A stretch of DNA of 64,000 nt from Achatina immaculata (taxonomy: Eukaryota; Mollusca; Gastropoda; Stylommatophora; Achatinidae), in NCBI GenBank assembly GCA_009760885.1, contig CM019692.1:53132355-53196354 (forward strand), written 5' to 3'. The notes beneath the pieces are model-generated. The model made no database searches. It was not told where the DNA came from and was given only the letters and a program-made list of their open reading frames with translations. Position numbers and translations under genes: made by a program. Numbering within the stretch: the stretch's first letter is position 1; every line of letters starts with the position of its first letter. Positions 31,429-40,929 of this stretch are shown piece after piece.

Positions 31429-31925
31429 GCCGTTGTGAATATTAATGTAACAAATTCAGGCGCCGCAGTTTTCTCTCACGTCAGTGTCCAAAACTTCGAT
31501 CATGTATTTGTCAAAAGGTTTTGGTGAAATGCTTAAATCCTGACTGGAGCCTGCTGAGAAGTCTGGCTTTGCAGTTTATCCTTCAGACATAAGTACAGGC
31601 ATTGTGTATCTTGGGAAATGGAAGGAAGGCAAAGACAATATAATGGACATAGGAAGTACCGGCCAGTCTCAATAGTTTTGTGTAAACTTAGCCATACCAG
31701 CCGGTCTCATTAGTTTTTGTTACATCTAGAACGAATAATAAGATGATGGACAAAACTGTAAATTCGCTAGGTCCTGGCTGATTAAAAAAATATGATGTGA
31801 TTAAGTGTTTTTGTTATTTTCAGTTTATAACTGAAAGCTAAGTGAGACGGGCTTCCTTGGGTTCAATTCTGCCCTCACGACTGCGACTGATCCAGCAAGC
31901 CGGCGGTAGATCTCTTTACCGTCCA
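31015..31925. other. Unique spacer
   Basis: Unique DNA with a poly-C/(CT)n tract at 31395-31428. A minus frame (66 codons, 31825-32025) extends out of repeat R into this region; it reads YVFSMDGKEIYRRL and ends VSLSFQL, which I cannot assign. Confidence 0.4.
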
Positions 31926-31929
31926 TAGA

Positions 31930-32275
31930 AAACACATAACTTGTACTTGTACTTCTACGAACTCCCTGTAACTGCGAGCTGGTGTTCTTTGCAGCCGATG
32001 CTGTGAAGATGTTGAGGCACAACATCGTATCGGCGCGGGAGCGGGTTATGGCAGCTACATTTTCAGTCCCAGACTACAGCTAAAAAGCAGGGGTGTGCAG
32101 TGCTTCTTTAGAAGACTCCACCACCATGGGGACTATGGTGATCCCTGCCCCGTTAGCCAGGGTAGGCCTGTTACACGGAGTACCAAAGGAGAGGTTGGGA
32201 CAGGGTCTTGGTCAGCTATGGTTCGCTAACCCTGACGCTGGCATATCAGCTATGGGTCGCTGACTGTCTCATCGT
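31930..32275 (-). repeat. Dispersed repeat R, copy 3 (inverted)
   Basis: Complement of copies 1 and 2: 'gatgttgaggcacaacatc', 'ggagcgggttatggcagct', 'ccccgttagccagggtaggc', 'gggacagggtcttggtcagc', ending in one to two copies of the 34-bp unit seen as an array at 27020-27475. The best copy for defining the element before expansion. The minus-strand frame here has an ATG at the same place as copy 2 (MLCLNIFTAS), but the two diverge after about 20 residues. Confidence 0.85.
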
Positions 32276-32279
32276 ACAG

Positions 32280-32980
32280 GCATCTTCACCCAGAAAGAAT
32301 AGACAATACATCGCAGCTAAAACAAATAGAGCATTGAACAACAAAGTTGTCCTCCTAGCTCTATGCTGTCAATATCAAACATGGACACTAACAGTCAGAC
32401 ACCAAAAAAGTTATTATGACAGAAATGAACAAAAACCATGCTTATTATGAAATTTTGTTGACAGTCGCTAAATGTATTGTTAATTTCATTTTTTAAAGTG
32501 AGCAAAAATGATTTTTAAAATTGTAAGTTCATTTTTCAAGCAGTAGAAAAGAACTTTGATGATAACAGTCAGATACCTTGAACATGACAACAGACGGCAT
32601 TTTCCGTTTTCGGTCAGCAAAAACCGTCCGCCAAAATACGGAATTCTCCATCTTTGGTCCAGAATGTATTAAGAATTAAGTTCGACTGCCAGGTATGACT
32701 GACTTTAACGTAGAAAGTCTGATATGAGACGACCAGGTGAAGAATTCATTCATTCACCTGGTACTGTGCATGATATATGTTAACAGCCATCTTCTCCATC
32801 TTTGCGGTTTCATGTTCATCTCCCATGATTTTTGTTTGATTCTGCAGGAGATTGATCTTTGTCAGTTTGTCTCTTCCTAACTGCTGTTAAATGACACTGT
32901 GCTATATTGATATGTGTATAGTTTCTTCGATATAAATTCCTCCGTACAGATTCCATTACGGAGAAGTCAGTGTATTATTT
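32280..32980. other. Unique spacer
   Basis: AT-rich unique DNA. No domain, tRNA-like head or array seen. Confidence 0.45.
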
Positions 32981-32984
32981 GTGA

Positions 32985-33382
32985 GAAGTGAGTTCAGAAC
33001 AAACTCAGAGCAGTGGGGACTCGGCATAAAGTGGAACGAAGAACAACGCAGAGATAAGACAGATCAGCGAACAACACCCAGTCTCATGGGTGATCAGAAA
33101 AAGAAGATGGACATATGTCGGACGCGTGATGAGAAGAAAAATCAGAGAATCCCAAAACAAGATATCAAGTGGAACACAACAGGCCGAAGAAAAAGAGATC
33201 GACCACGTGAAACTCTAAAGAGGACATTGTTAAGAGAGGCCAAATTAGTATGACATAAAATCCCTTGATGAGGTTGAAAGGCTCGCCGAGAACAAGAAAA
33301 CTTGACAAACTACCATGCGAGCCATATGTGACGTTTAACGGTACGGGAAGGATGTAAGATGTAAGAAGAAGAAGTAGAAGAG
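32985..33382 (+). mobile_element. LINE family B, C-terminal region and 3' end
   Basis: Plus-strand copy. The frame 32981-33253 contains GIKWNEEQRRD, RIPKQDIKWNTTGRRKRDRP and RETLKRTLLREAKLV, then after a frameshift traces of SLDEVERLAE. It ends with the family 3' UTR (acggtacgggaaggatgtaa) at about 33340-33360 and an 'aag' rich tail. Collinear with the minus copy at 56385-56935. Confidence 0.88.
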
Positions 33383-33439
33383 AAGTAAGTGGGGACACAA
33401 AAATTCCGGGCGGTTTTAAAATATAATAAGAGCTCTCTA

Positions 33440-33952
33440 AATAATGGCTGTGGTTTTGTAGCATAAAGTTCTGAACAGTGGCTGCAATTGTTAAAATGTA
33501 GCAGAGAATTTTAAATTGTGGCAGCTTGTGTTAAAATATAATAGAGAATTTGAAATTGGGGCAACTAGTGTTAAAATATAAAAGATAATTCTAAAATGTG
33601 ACCACTGTTAAAATGTTATAGATAATTTTTAACAGTGACTACTAGTGTTAAAATTTAATAGAGAGCTCTGAACTGCGACTACTAGTATTAAATATCATAG
33701 AAAGTTCTAACAGTGACCACTATTGTTAAAAAGGAATAGAGAGTTCTGAACTGTAGGCACTAGTATTAAAATATAGCAGAAAGTTCTGAACTGCGCAGCT
33801 AGTGTTAAAATATAGAGAATTGTGAACAGTGGTCACTAGTGTTAAATAATAATAGAGAGCACCGAAAAGTGATCACTAGTGTTAAAATATAACAGAAAAT
33901 TCTAAACCGTGGCCGTTATGTTAAAATATCATGTGAACGGTGGCTGCTCTTT
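33440..33952. repeat. About 40-bp diverged minisatellite, 12-13 copies
   Basis: Units share 'gtgttaaaatataatagaga' plus 'attctgaactgtggccacta'. Units differ by 15-25% and vary in length, so this is an old array. AT-rich and non-coding. Confidence 0.88.
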
Positions 33953-33954
33953 TT

Positions 33955-34222
33955 TTTTGCAGTTTGGATTTGCATTTATTTGTTGATAATTTGTGAATGA
34001 TCTTGGCATTGATATTTTACAAGAAAAAAATTCCTAAAGACCTGAGTCTGTTGCTTTCTCTCCTTCGTTGTTCTTTGGATTCGACCTTAGTCGAGGGATT
34101 TATGGGACTGATGCGTATATAATACCCTTTCATACAGCCATAGCCGTTGTACACAGTGTTCGGCTGTGGCGTGCTACGCAGAAAAAGGTACCCTTTTTCA
34201 CATGTAATTTATCCAAACGAGT
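33955..34222. other. Unique spacer before the hAT relic
   Basis: AT-rich unique DNA, no feature recognised. Confidence 0.35.
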
Positions 34223-34404
34223 TGACTAGAGCAGTTTTTTCAAACTGTGATCCGCGGAACCTTCAGGTTCCGCCACAGCTCTCTCAGGCTGCTTGAGACA
34301 AGTTTGAAATATTCCCTATTTATTTATTTTTTTTTACCCTGTAAAAAAGCAATAGTAATTATGATTGCCAGTTTTTCCATATCTGAACAAAGAATATTTG
34401 CTTA

Positions 34405-34612
34405 TGTCACATTCAGAGCACGAAAGGTTTCCTGGTTTGCTTAATCTTGTAGGTGACGTTATTAGAGCACGAAAGGTTTCCTGGTTTGTTTAATCTTGTA
34501 GGTGACGTTATTAGAGCACGAAAGGTTTCCTGGTTTGTTTAATCTTGTAGGTGACGTTATTAGAGCACGAAAGGTTTCATGGTTTGTTTAATCTTGTAGG
34601 TGACGTTATTTA
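34405..34612. repeat. 57-bp tandem repeat inside the hAT relic, about 4 copies
   Basis: Units 'agagcacgaaaggtttcctg' plus 'gtttgtttaatcttgtaggt' plus 'gacgttatt'. Nearly identical copies, so the expansion is younger than the surrounding decayed transposon. Confidence 0.93.
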
Positions 34613-34842
34613 TTATACGGTAGCAGATGCAGCAACAGATTAATACTTTAGAAGCAAGTTTAAAGACGAATAATTTACACAATTTTGGGTTGAAATATCC
34701 AGGGAGAGAACCCTGGAAGAAGCAGTCAAGCGTTGTCTCTGCATTTTTAATGCATTTAACAACGATATATCTTTGTGAGCAGAACTTTTCATTGTATACA
34801 GCTGCGGGGATTATAAGCAGCCTAAAAGTAGAAGAAGGTCCA

Positions 34843-35018
34843 CTCAGCCTCTAGAAATGGGTACCAGGGAAATCTTGAAAGATAAATGCGACCAGGCGTG
34901 ATACAAACCACACGAGATCTTCATGTGGCAAAGGTCTTGGAAATACAGATTTAACACCGTATCCCTAATGTGCCTTATTGACATAGAAAGTGAAATTTTA
35001 ACCCTTTTTTTAACCTTA
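34843..35018 (+). mobile_element. SINE 3' portion inserted in the hAT coding region
   Basis: From 'tagaaatgggtaccaggg' through 'gaccaggcgtgatacaaacc' and 'caccgtatccctaatgtgcc' to 'accctttttttaacct' it matches the body and tail of the SINEs at 5903 and 52290. The tRNA-like head is absent. hAT coding traces lie on both sides, showing it inserted into the transposase gene after that element arrived. A short 'tctagaa' lies at both edges and may be the target duplication. Confidence 0.75.
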
Positions 35019-35254
35019 AATCTAGAAGATAATCTGCGCTTACAGGTGACATCCATAACTTCAGACACTGTTGCACTTCGTGGGGAAAAAAAACAAGCAT
35101 ATGTGAGCCACTGTTACATGTATATGCTGATTGAAATTTTGCATTCTACAAGTGAAACTTCTGTACAAGTCAGTAGATGTGAAATGCATATGTTTTTCTT
35201 TAAATATTTATTGAAATATTAAGTTATAAAGGACTTGAAAAATTAGACTGTCTT

Positions 35255-35672
35255 TAATGAGTGTTCTTAATATCATTGTAACATTAGCATTGTGTTTTAC
35301 TGAGTGTTCTTAATATCAGTGTAATATTAGCATTGTGTTGTACAGAGTGTTCTTAATAGCAGTGTAACATTAGCGTTGTGTTTTACTGAGTGTTCTTAAT
35401 AGCAGTGTAACATTAGCGTTGTGTTTTACTGAGTGTTCTTAATATCAGTGTAATATTAGCGTTGTGTTGTACTGAGTGTTCTTAATATCAGTATAATATT
35501 AGCGTTGTGTTGTACTGAGTGTTCTTAATATCAGTGTGATATTAGCGTTGTGTTTTACTGAGTGTTCTTAATATCAGTATAATATTAGCGTTGTGTTGTA
35601 CTGAGTGTTCTTAATATCAGTGTGATATTAGCGTTGTGTTTTACTGAGTGTTCTTAATATCAGTGTAATATT
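35255..35672. repeat. 43-bp minisatellite inside the hAT relic, about 10 copies
   Basis: Units 'ttactgagtgttcttaatat' plus 'cagtgtaatattagcgttgt' plus 'gtt', alternating 'gttttac' and 'gttgtac' variants. A two-unit (86-bp) pattern repeats at 35490-35650. Confidence 0.95.
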
Positions 35673-35889
35673 AGGACTCCACCATGTTTTTGTTTCCGTG
35701 CCCTTCACTCTAAAAATTGTGGGAACCTCTGGTCTAGAGTAGCCATTATGACACACAACAGCCTTCGCATGAATAGTAGTTCACTATTTTCTGCACTGCC
35801 AAAAATCCAGTCCTCTGCAGAAAACGCTGGGTGTCTTTATACCCTCTTCGTCAGAACATCTTCACGATCAACAGATAACTGGTCTTTTT

Positions 35890-36235
35890 AGGAAGGGATC
35901 AGTGTTAGAACTATAACTAGGAAGGGATCAGTGTTAGAACTATAACAAGGAAGGGATCAGTGTTAGAACTATAACTAGGAAGGGATCAGTGTTAGAACTA
36001 TAACTAGGAAGGGATCAGTGTTAGAACTATAACTAGGAAGGGATCAGTGTTAGAACTATAACAAGGAAGGGATCAGTGTTAGAACTATAGCAAGGAAGGG
36101 ATCAGCGTTAGAACTATAGCAAGGAAGGGATCAGTGTTAGAACTATAACAAGGAAGGGATCAGTGTTAGAACTATAACAAGGAAGGGACCAGTGTTAGAA
36201 CTTTAACAAGGAAGGGACCAGCGTTAGAACTATAA
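35890..36235. repeat. 29-30-bp minisatellite, 12 copies
   Basis: Units 'aaggaagggatcagtgttag' plus 'aactataac'. Variants 'actagg', 'acaagg' and 'agcaagg' form blocks; right-end units have 'gggacc'. Confidence 0.96.
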
Positions 36236-36239
36236 CAGG

Positions 36240-36698
36240 TTTTCTACAAATGTTCTATAAATAATTTCCACAGCTCCTGAACCTAAATCTAAATATTTAA
36301 ATTTTTATTTAAACTTTCCTGGCTTTGCTTGATTCTCCGAGTACTAACGCGAACCAATCAGATCCGTCTGTCATTCTCTTGTCTGGGCAGTATCGATGCT
36401 ATAATTCCTCCAGGCATTTTATCCGAGTCAGTCCAGCCTGGGTCAAATCGATTCATTACAATTTGAATCCCACCGGCGAGTATATCCAAGTTCTGTTAAT
36501 GAACTGCGCTTTTGTAACGTCTTCTACCCTAAATTTTCGCTTCACATACCACAAGTTGGCTGCCCGAGATCAGCGTGTTGATCTTGCTGAGATTTTCATC
36601 TGAATGAGTTCCGACAACTAAACATCTATTTTTTTCTATTTTTCTAAGTTCAGTAGATCGATTTTTCTTTTGTTTAGTTCCAGCAGCAATGTATCAGC
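36240..36698. other. Unique segment with a 92-codon open frame
   Basis: Non-repetitive DNA. The plus frame 36325-36603 has balanced, protein-like composition (for example HYNLNPTGEYIQVLL) but no family I recognise, no clear splice sites, and starts at an arbitrary ATG. Too weak for a gene call. Confidence 0.35.
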
Positions 36699-36699
36699 T

Positions 36700-37112
36700 C
36701 AATGTAAGCTCCGGTAACGGTGTATCACTTCATTCCTTAGCTGCTGTAACTGTGTATCACTTCATTCCTGAGCTGAACTGCGTATAACCTCATTCCTTAG
36801 CTGATGTAACTGTGCATCACTTCACTCCTTAGCTGCTATAACTGCGTATAACCTCATTCCTTAGCTGCTGTAACTGCGTATAACTTCATTCCTTAGCTGC
36901 TATAACTGCGCATCGCCTCATTTCATAGTTGCTATAACTTCGAGTCACGTCATTCCTTAGCTGCTATAACTGCCTGTCACTTCATTCCTTAGCTGCTGTA
37001 ACTGCGTATAACTTCATTCCTTACCTGCTATAACTGCATGTCACCTTATTCCTTAGCTGCTGTAACTGCGTATAACTTCATTCCTTAGCTGCGATAATTG
37101 TGTATCACTTCA
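36700..37112. repeat. 32-33-bp minisatellite, about 12 diverged copies
   Basis: Units 'ctgctgtaactgcgtataac' plus 'ttcattccttag'. Single-base variants in nearly every copy indicate an old array. Confidence 0.93.
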
Positions 37113-37337
37113 GTGTTTCTTTCTGGCTAACATTATGGGCTAAAACTTTGAGGAAATTGTTCCGAGCAGAAACTCATTACGCTCACCATATCTTCTTCAT
37201 CACGCAGTTCTCAAACAATAAAGGATATTAGCGATGTCACGAAGTTGAGAATTCCACCATTCTGACAACAGACCTTGGTTATGCCAGATTGCCCGGCTAT
37301 TGAACAGTGGGCAGATAACTTTCTAAACGAAACTTAC

Positions 37338-37493
37338 CAAGCTGACAAAGAGGAGCTGATATGAGAGATAAGCCATGCCAAACATTAAAGGAACCAACAG
37401 TTGTCGGATCATCGGAGACAGCTGAACGTTTAGGCCTTCTTGTATTATCGTGGACTGTTCTGTCTGTGCCATCCAAGATAAAGACCTGGGAAT
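37338..37493 (-). CDS. Candidate internal exon of an unknown gene
   Basis: On the minus strand a strong acceptor ('gctgtgacctgtattgcag' ending at 37494) precedes 156 bp of unique sequence that ends at a consensus donor (g|gtaagt, exon end 37338). Its length is a multiple of three (52 codons) and two frames are open throughout. One reads a hydrophobic, membrane-like C-terminal half (VPLMFGMAYLSYQLLF). The other is more polar and contains VGSFNVWHGLSLIS. I recognise neither and cannot tell which would be used. The splice signals and uniqueness are the evidence; a chance match in 64 kb is possible. Confidence 0.35.
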
Positions 37494-37730
37494 CTGCAAT
37501 ACAGGTCACAGCAGATATGCGGTCGTTAGTGATGCAAATCTATTTAAGGAACAGATAGCAGTGAACTCAGTTTAGTGAGTTTTATAAGGGCACCTTCACG
37601 AGGTGCTGGTGGTTTAGAGTTATTTAGTGATCTGCAGTCGTTTTCAGGTTTTTAAGTCATGGCAGAATATGTGTAGACTATTTCAGAAAATCTACAGTGA
37701 AGATGCCCTTTCTTGGAATGTTTCCTGTCG

Positions 37731-37737
<7 letters not shown>

Positions 37738-37775
<38 letters not shown>
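37738..37775. repeat. (TA)n microsatellite
   Basis: A pure alternating AT tract in unique DNA. Confidence 0.97.
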
Positions 37776-37778
<3 letters not shown>

Positions 37779-37779
37779 A

Positions 37780-38090
37780 TTATATATACTAACCACCGTT
37801 AAAAACGCACCGCTTGATCGAACTATTGCAAAGCATGAAATGTTTATGTACGTGAGCGATTTTGAATCTCCGAAAGCATGCAAGCGTGCCAGTTAATGTA
37901 ATGATATTTCCCCAGACATGTGATGTTTACTTTCAGTGTGGCGTACATCACATGTAAATCAACCTTTTTCTTAATTTACGGCCGTATTAAAAGTCACATG
38001 ACTTTTGGCGCATACATTAAGCAAGTTTAAAACAAGTAAGAGGCCATCATCTGTTTCCATTGAAAGAAAATCTCTTAGCATCTTTTTTTA
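37780..38090. other. Unique spacer
   Basis: AT-rich unique DNA between the TA tract and the Tc1-like relic. Nothing recognised. Confidence 0.4.
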
Positions 38091-38094
38091 ATTG

Positions 38095-38465
38095 CCCGAT
38101 TGTTGTTACAAGAGTGATGGCAAGCCGTTGGTATGCTTAGCAGTGGAATGACGACCAGAGACGTTGTCAGACACTGTCATTGTGACCAATCGACCATAGT
38201 GAGGCTGAACCAGGTACCACGAATGACCGTCCCAGGTCTGTCCGACACAGTGTAACAGCACGAGCTAAATGCCTTTAATACATCTGCGCAGCAGACAGCA
38301 ACTCAGACAGCAGCACATACAACAGGCACTCTGTGACAGCGTGAGACGCCCATGCCAAGCCTGTATTGAAGCCTCAGTGGGTCACACACCGTATTAATGA
38401 TGGCTGCGACTTCCTGACAGTGACAGACCACGGGCAGACAACTGTATGTGAGCCGCTTCTAAAGT
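38095..38465 (+). pseudogene. Tc1-like transposase N-terminal relic
   Basis: The plus strand reads, in shifting frames, traces of a Tc1-like DNA-binding domain. The clearest is PGTTNDRPRSVRHSVTARA at about 38215-38270, matching the TNDRPRSGRPRVTT linker between the two helix-turn-helix motifs of Tc1-like transposases. LRSRQQLRQQ and later QWVTHRI fit downstream positions. No intact DDE triad is present and the copy abuts LINE A at about 38480. Assignment rests mainly on the linker motif. Confidence 0.5.
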
Positions 38466-38479
38466 GTGTCATGTTTAAG

Positions 38480-38815
38480 AACACATCATGGACACAAAAC
38501 AGAACAAATGTATCCATACTACAAGAACTTAATATTGAAGAAGGCTGGCTAGTAAAGAGGATTAAACAGAGAAAACTGAAATATTTTGGACACATTAAAC
38601 GTCATGATAATCTAGAGAAAACCGTTTTAGAAGGGTGCATAATGGGAAAAAGAAAGAGAGGAAGACCAAGGCGAAGATGGCTGTAAGACATCATTGATGA
38701 TCTGCAAATGGATGCATCAGCAGCAGGCCATTTTGCCTACAACCGAGAGGCCTACAGGAGTGCTGTTAGGGAGGCAAAGTTCCCCAAGGGACATGCAAAT
38801 GAGTGAATGAATGAA
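38480..38815 (+). mobile_element. LINE family A, C-terminal 3' fragment
   Basis: Plus-strand copy starting at 'tggacacaaaacagaac'. It reads QNRTNVSILQELNIEEGW, LVKRIKQRKLKYFGHIKRHD, KTVLEGCIMGKRKRGRPRRR, then after a stop at 38684 the last 40 codons to GHANE. A (TGAA)n tail follows at 38800-38818, a different tetranucleotide from the (TGAC)n tails of other copies. Confidence 0.9.
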
Positions 38816-38819
38816 TGAT

Positions 38820-39480
38820 TAAGAACACAGAAAGTTTATGTCAGTAAATGGATGAGAAATGCGAAATCAGTATTTTTATTTAGTTTAATTCCAGCACAAC
38901 AACTTTTGGCTCAAAAGTTATACGTTTTTAATGGGGATACTGTAAACCGAATACCAGGTTCAAAATTCAGTTCTCTGTCTGGCCGAACAAGAATTTCAGA
39001 AAGAGAAGTACATCGCTGAAAATCTGGCATTTAGCGCAATAACACTTTACTGGTTTCTACAGGAAATGCGGCCGTGTCGCTATGGCAACCGGTTTATTTT
39101 TACCAGCCAATCCGAAGTTGATTTTGGAATTGCCGGTGTGTATATATATAATATCTCGATTTGTCGCGGAACGCTAAGTGACCTCTCACAGAGATCTCTG
39201 GTTCCACCGAATCCGTGTTGAGGAACCCTGGTCGGATCTGGTAAACTTTAGAATAATAATTGACCTTCTGTCTCCCAGGCAAAGATCGCTCCAGGGATTA
39301 ATACAATAATAGTTCAAAGGTTTCTGTAGTGTTATGATTTGTACCATAAATCGAATGTTGATGTATTGTTATGTCTGATGTATGAGTTATGATCAAACTC
39401 TCGGAGAGAGTTTAAGTTAGAGATGTATAAATGCAAAGTGATTCTTATAATGTCACTTTATCAAGCGACTCTTTCTTTCT
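38820..39480. other. Unique spacer
   Basis: Unique DNA with an AT dinucleotide run at 39140. A 60-codon minus frame has no known domain. Confidence 0.45.
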
Positions 39481-39493
39481 ATGCCTCTGTGTG

Positions 39494-39494
<1 letters not shown>

Positions 39495-39533
<39 letters not shown>

Positions 39534-39860
39534 ACAGTTGAAGGAGAGACTTAGACAGATGGAGAGACTGAGAGATTGAGAGATAGATAGATCTAGAGAG
39601 AGAGAGAGAAATAGACGAAAGATAGAAAGAGACTAAAAGAGTGAAAGAGAGAGATTCAAAGCTTCGGAGAGATACAGAAAGATAAAGAAAAAGAGATAAC
39701 GTGAAGGACAAATACAGAGAGAGAGGCAGGAAGATAAAAAGAAGGACGAATATAGAGAGAGGCAGGGAGATAAAAAGAAGACAAATATAGAGAGAGGCAG
39801 GGAGATAAAGCGAGAGACACAGAGACAGAGAGAGACAAGAGAGAGAGAGTTGACTGAAAT
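39495..39860. repeat. Purine-rich GA/GACA tract
   Basis: (AG)n at 39497-39529 followed by irregular 'agagagacagagag' and three copies of a 50-55-bp unit with 'ggcagggagataaaaagaag'. The plus strand is almost pure purine plus scattered t and c; minus frames of 60-88 codons (SLSLSLS) are low-complexity translation. Confidence 0.92.
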
Positions 39861-39864
39861 AAGT

Positions 39865-40210
39865 ATTTCAGTCAAAAAGGATCATATTAAAAACCAAATG
39901 GATCTCCATCTTGCTTTGTCTCTTGCCTTCCAACCAAGCTGATTTTTGTCCGTGTCATATTTGATACCTTGTCCGTCCAGTTTGTATCATTATCCGACCC
40001 AGCCCCCATCTCTCTCTTTTTTTTTAATTTCAACTTTTCTTGAAAATTTTGTAAACTCCATGTTTCTGTCCTCCTGCACAATTCAGTGCTGAGCTGACAA
40101 ACAAGTTTCATGACAAATCTGGGCATCCGTAAGTTGGCTCGAACTAAGTCCGAAAATCATGATTTCGAAAAAAAAACAAAAAAAATGAACTATGCGTTTA
40201 TAGTCTTTCC
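39865..40210. other. Unique spacer
   Basis: Unique DNA between two arrays. Nothing recognised. Confidence 0.4.
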
Positions 40211-40214
40211 ATAC

Positions 40215-40925
40215 TAAGATTCGCAAAACTAATACCGTCAACATCAACAGTACGCTAAAACGAAGATTTACAACTAATACCGTGAACTACATCTGTAGTA
40301 TGCTAAAACGAAGATTTACAACTAATATCGTGAACTACATCTATAGTATGCTAAAACGAAGATTTACAACTAATACCGTGAACTACATCTATAGTATGCT
40401 AAAACGAAGATTTACAACTAATACAGTGAACTACATCTATAGTATGCTAAAACGAAGATTCGGAAAACTAATACCGTGAACTACATCTATAGTATGCTAA
40501 AACGAAGATTTACAACTAATACCGTGAACTACATCTATAGTATGCTAAAACGAAGATTTACAACTAATACCGTGAACTACATCTATAGTATGCTAAAACG
40601 AAGATTTACAACTAATACCGTGAACTACATCTGTAGTATGCTAAAACGAAGATTCGAAAAACTAATACCGTGAACTACATCTGTAGTATGCTAAAACGAA
40701 GATTTACAACGAATACCGTGAACTACATCTATAGTATGCTAAAACGAAGATTCGGAAAACTAATACCGTGAACTACATCTGTAGTATGCTAAAACGAAGA
40801 TTTACAACTAATACCGTGAACTACATCTATATTATGCTAACACGAAGATTTACAACTAATACATTGATATACATATACAGTATGCTAACAAGAAGATTCA
40901 CAACAATTACAGTGAATCACATTTA
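40215..40925. repeat. 48-bp minisatellite, about 14 copies
   Basis: Units 'aaaacgaagatttacaacta' plus 'ataccgtgaactacatctat' plus 'agtatgct'. Every few units a 'gattcggaaaactaa' variant replaces 'gatttacaactaa' (40457, 40650, 40750), which changes the frame. The 16-residue translation VNYIYSMLKRRFTTNT is a product of the 48-bp period, not of a gene. Confidence 0.97.
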
Positions 40926-40929
40926 CAGT

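Larger units (their letters stand above)
34232..35731 (+). mobile_element. hAT transposon relic (1.5 kb) with nested SINE and two internal arrays
   Basis: Ends: left 'cagttttttcaaactgtg', right complement 'cagaggttcccacaattt', both starting CAG with a hAT-like TTC..AC pattern. Flanks gactagag (34224-34231) and gtctagag (35732-35739) form an 8-bp duplication with one mismatch. The plus frame at 34627 reads LTTIYLCEQNFS, the hallmark of the hAT C-terminal dimerisation domain. After a SINE at 34843-35018 the transposase tail resumes as NLRLQVTSITSDTVALRGEK and ends KKQAYVSH. Minisatellites occupy 34405-34612 and 35255-35672. The catalytic core is missing. Confidence 0.8.

Noticed and set aside
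36325..36603. 92-codon plus frame as an exon
   Set aside because: Protein-like composition but no splice signals and no recognised family.
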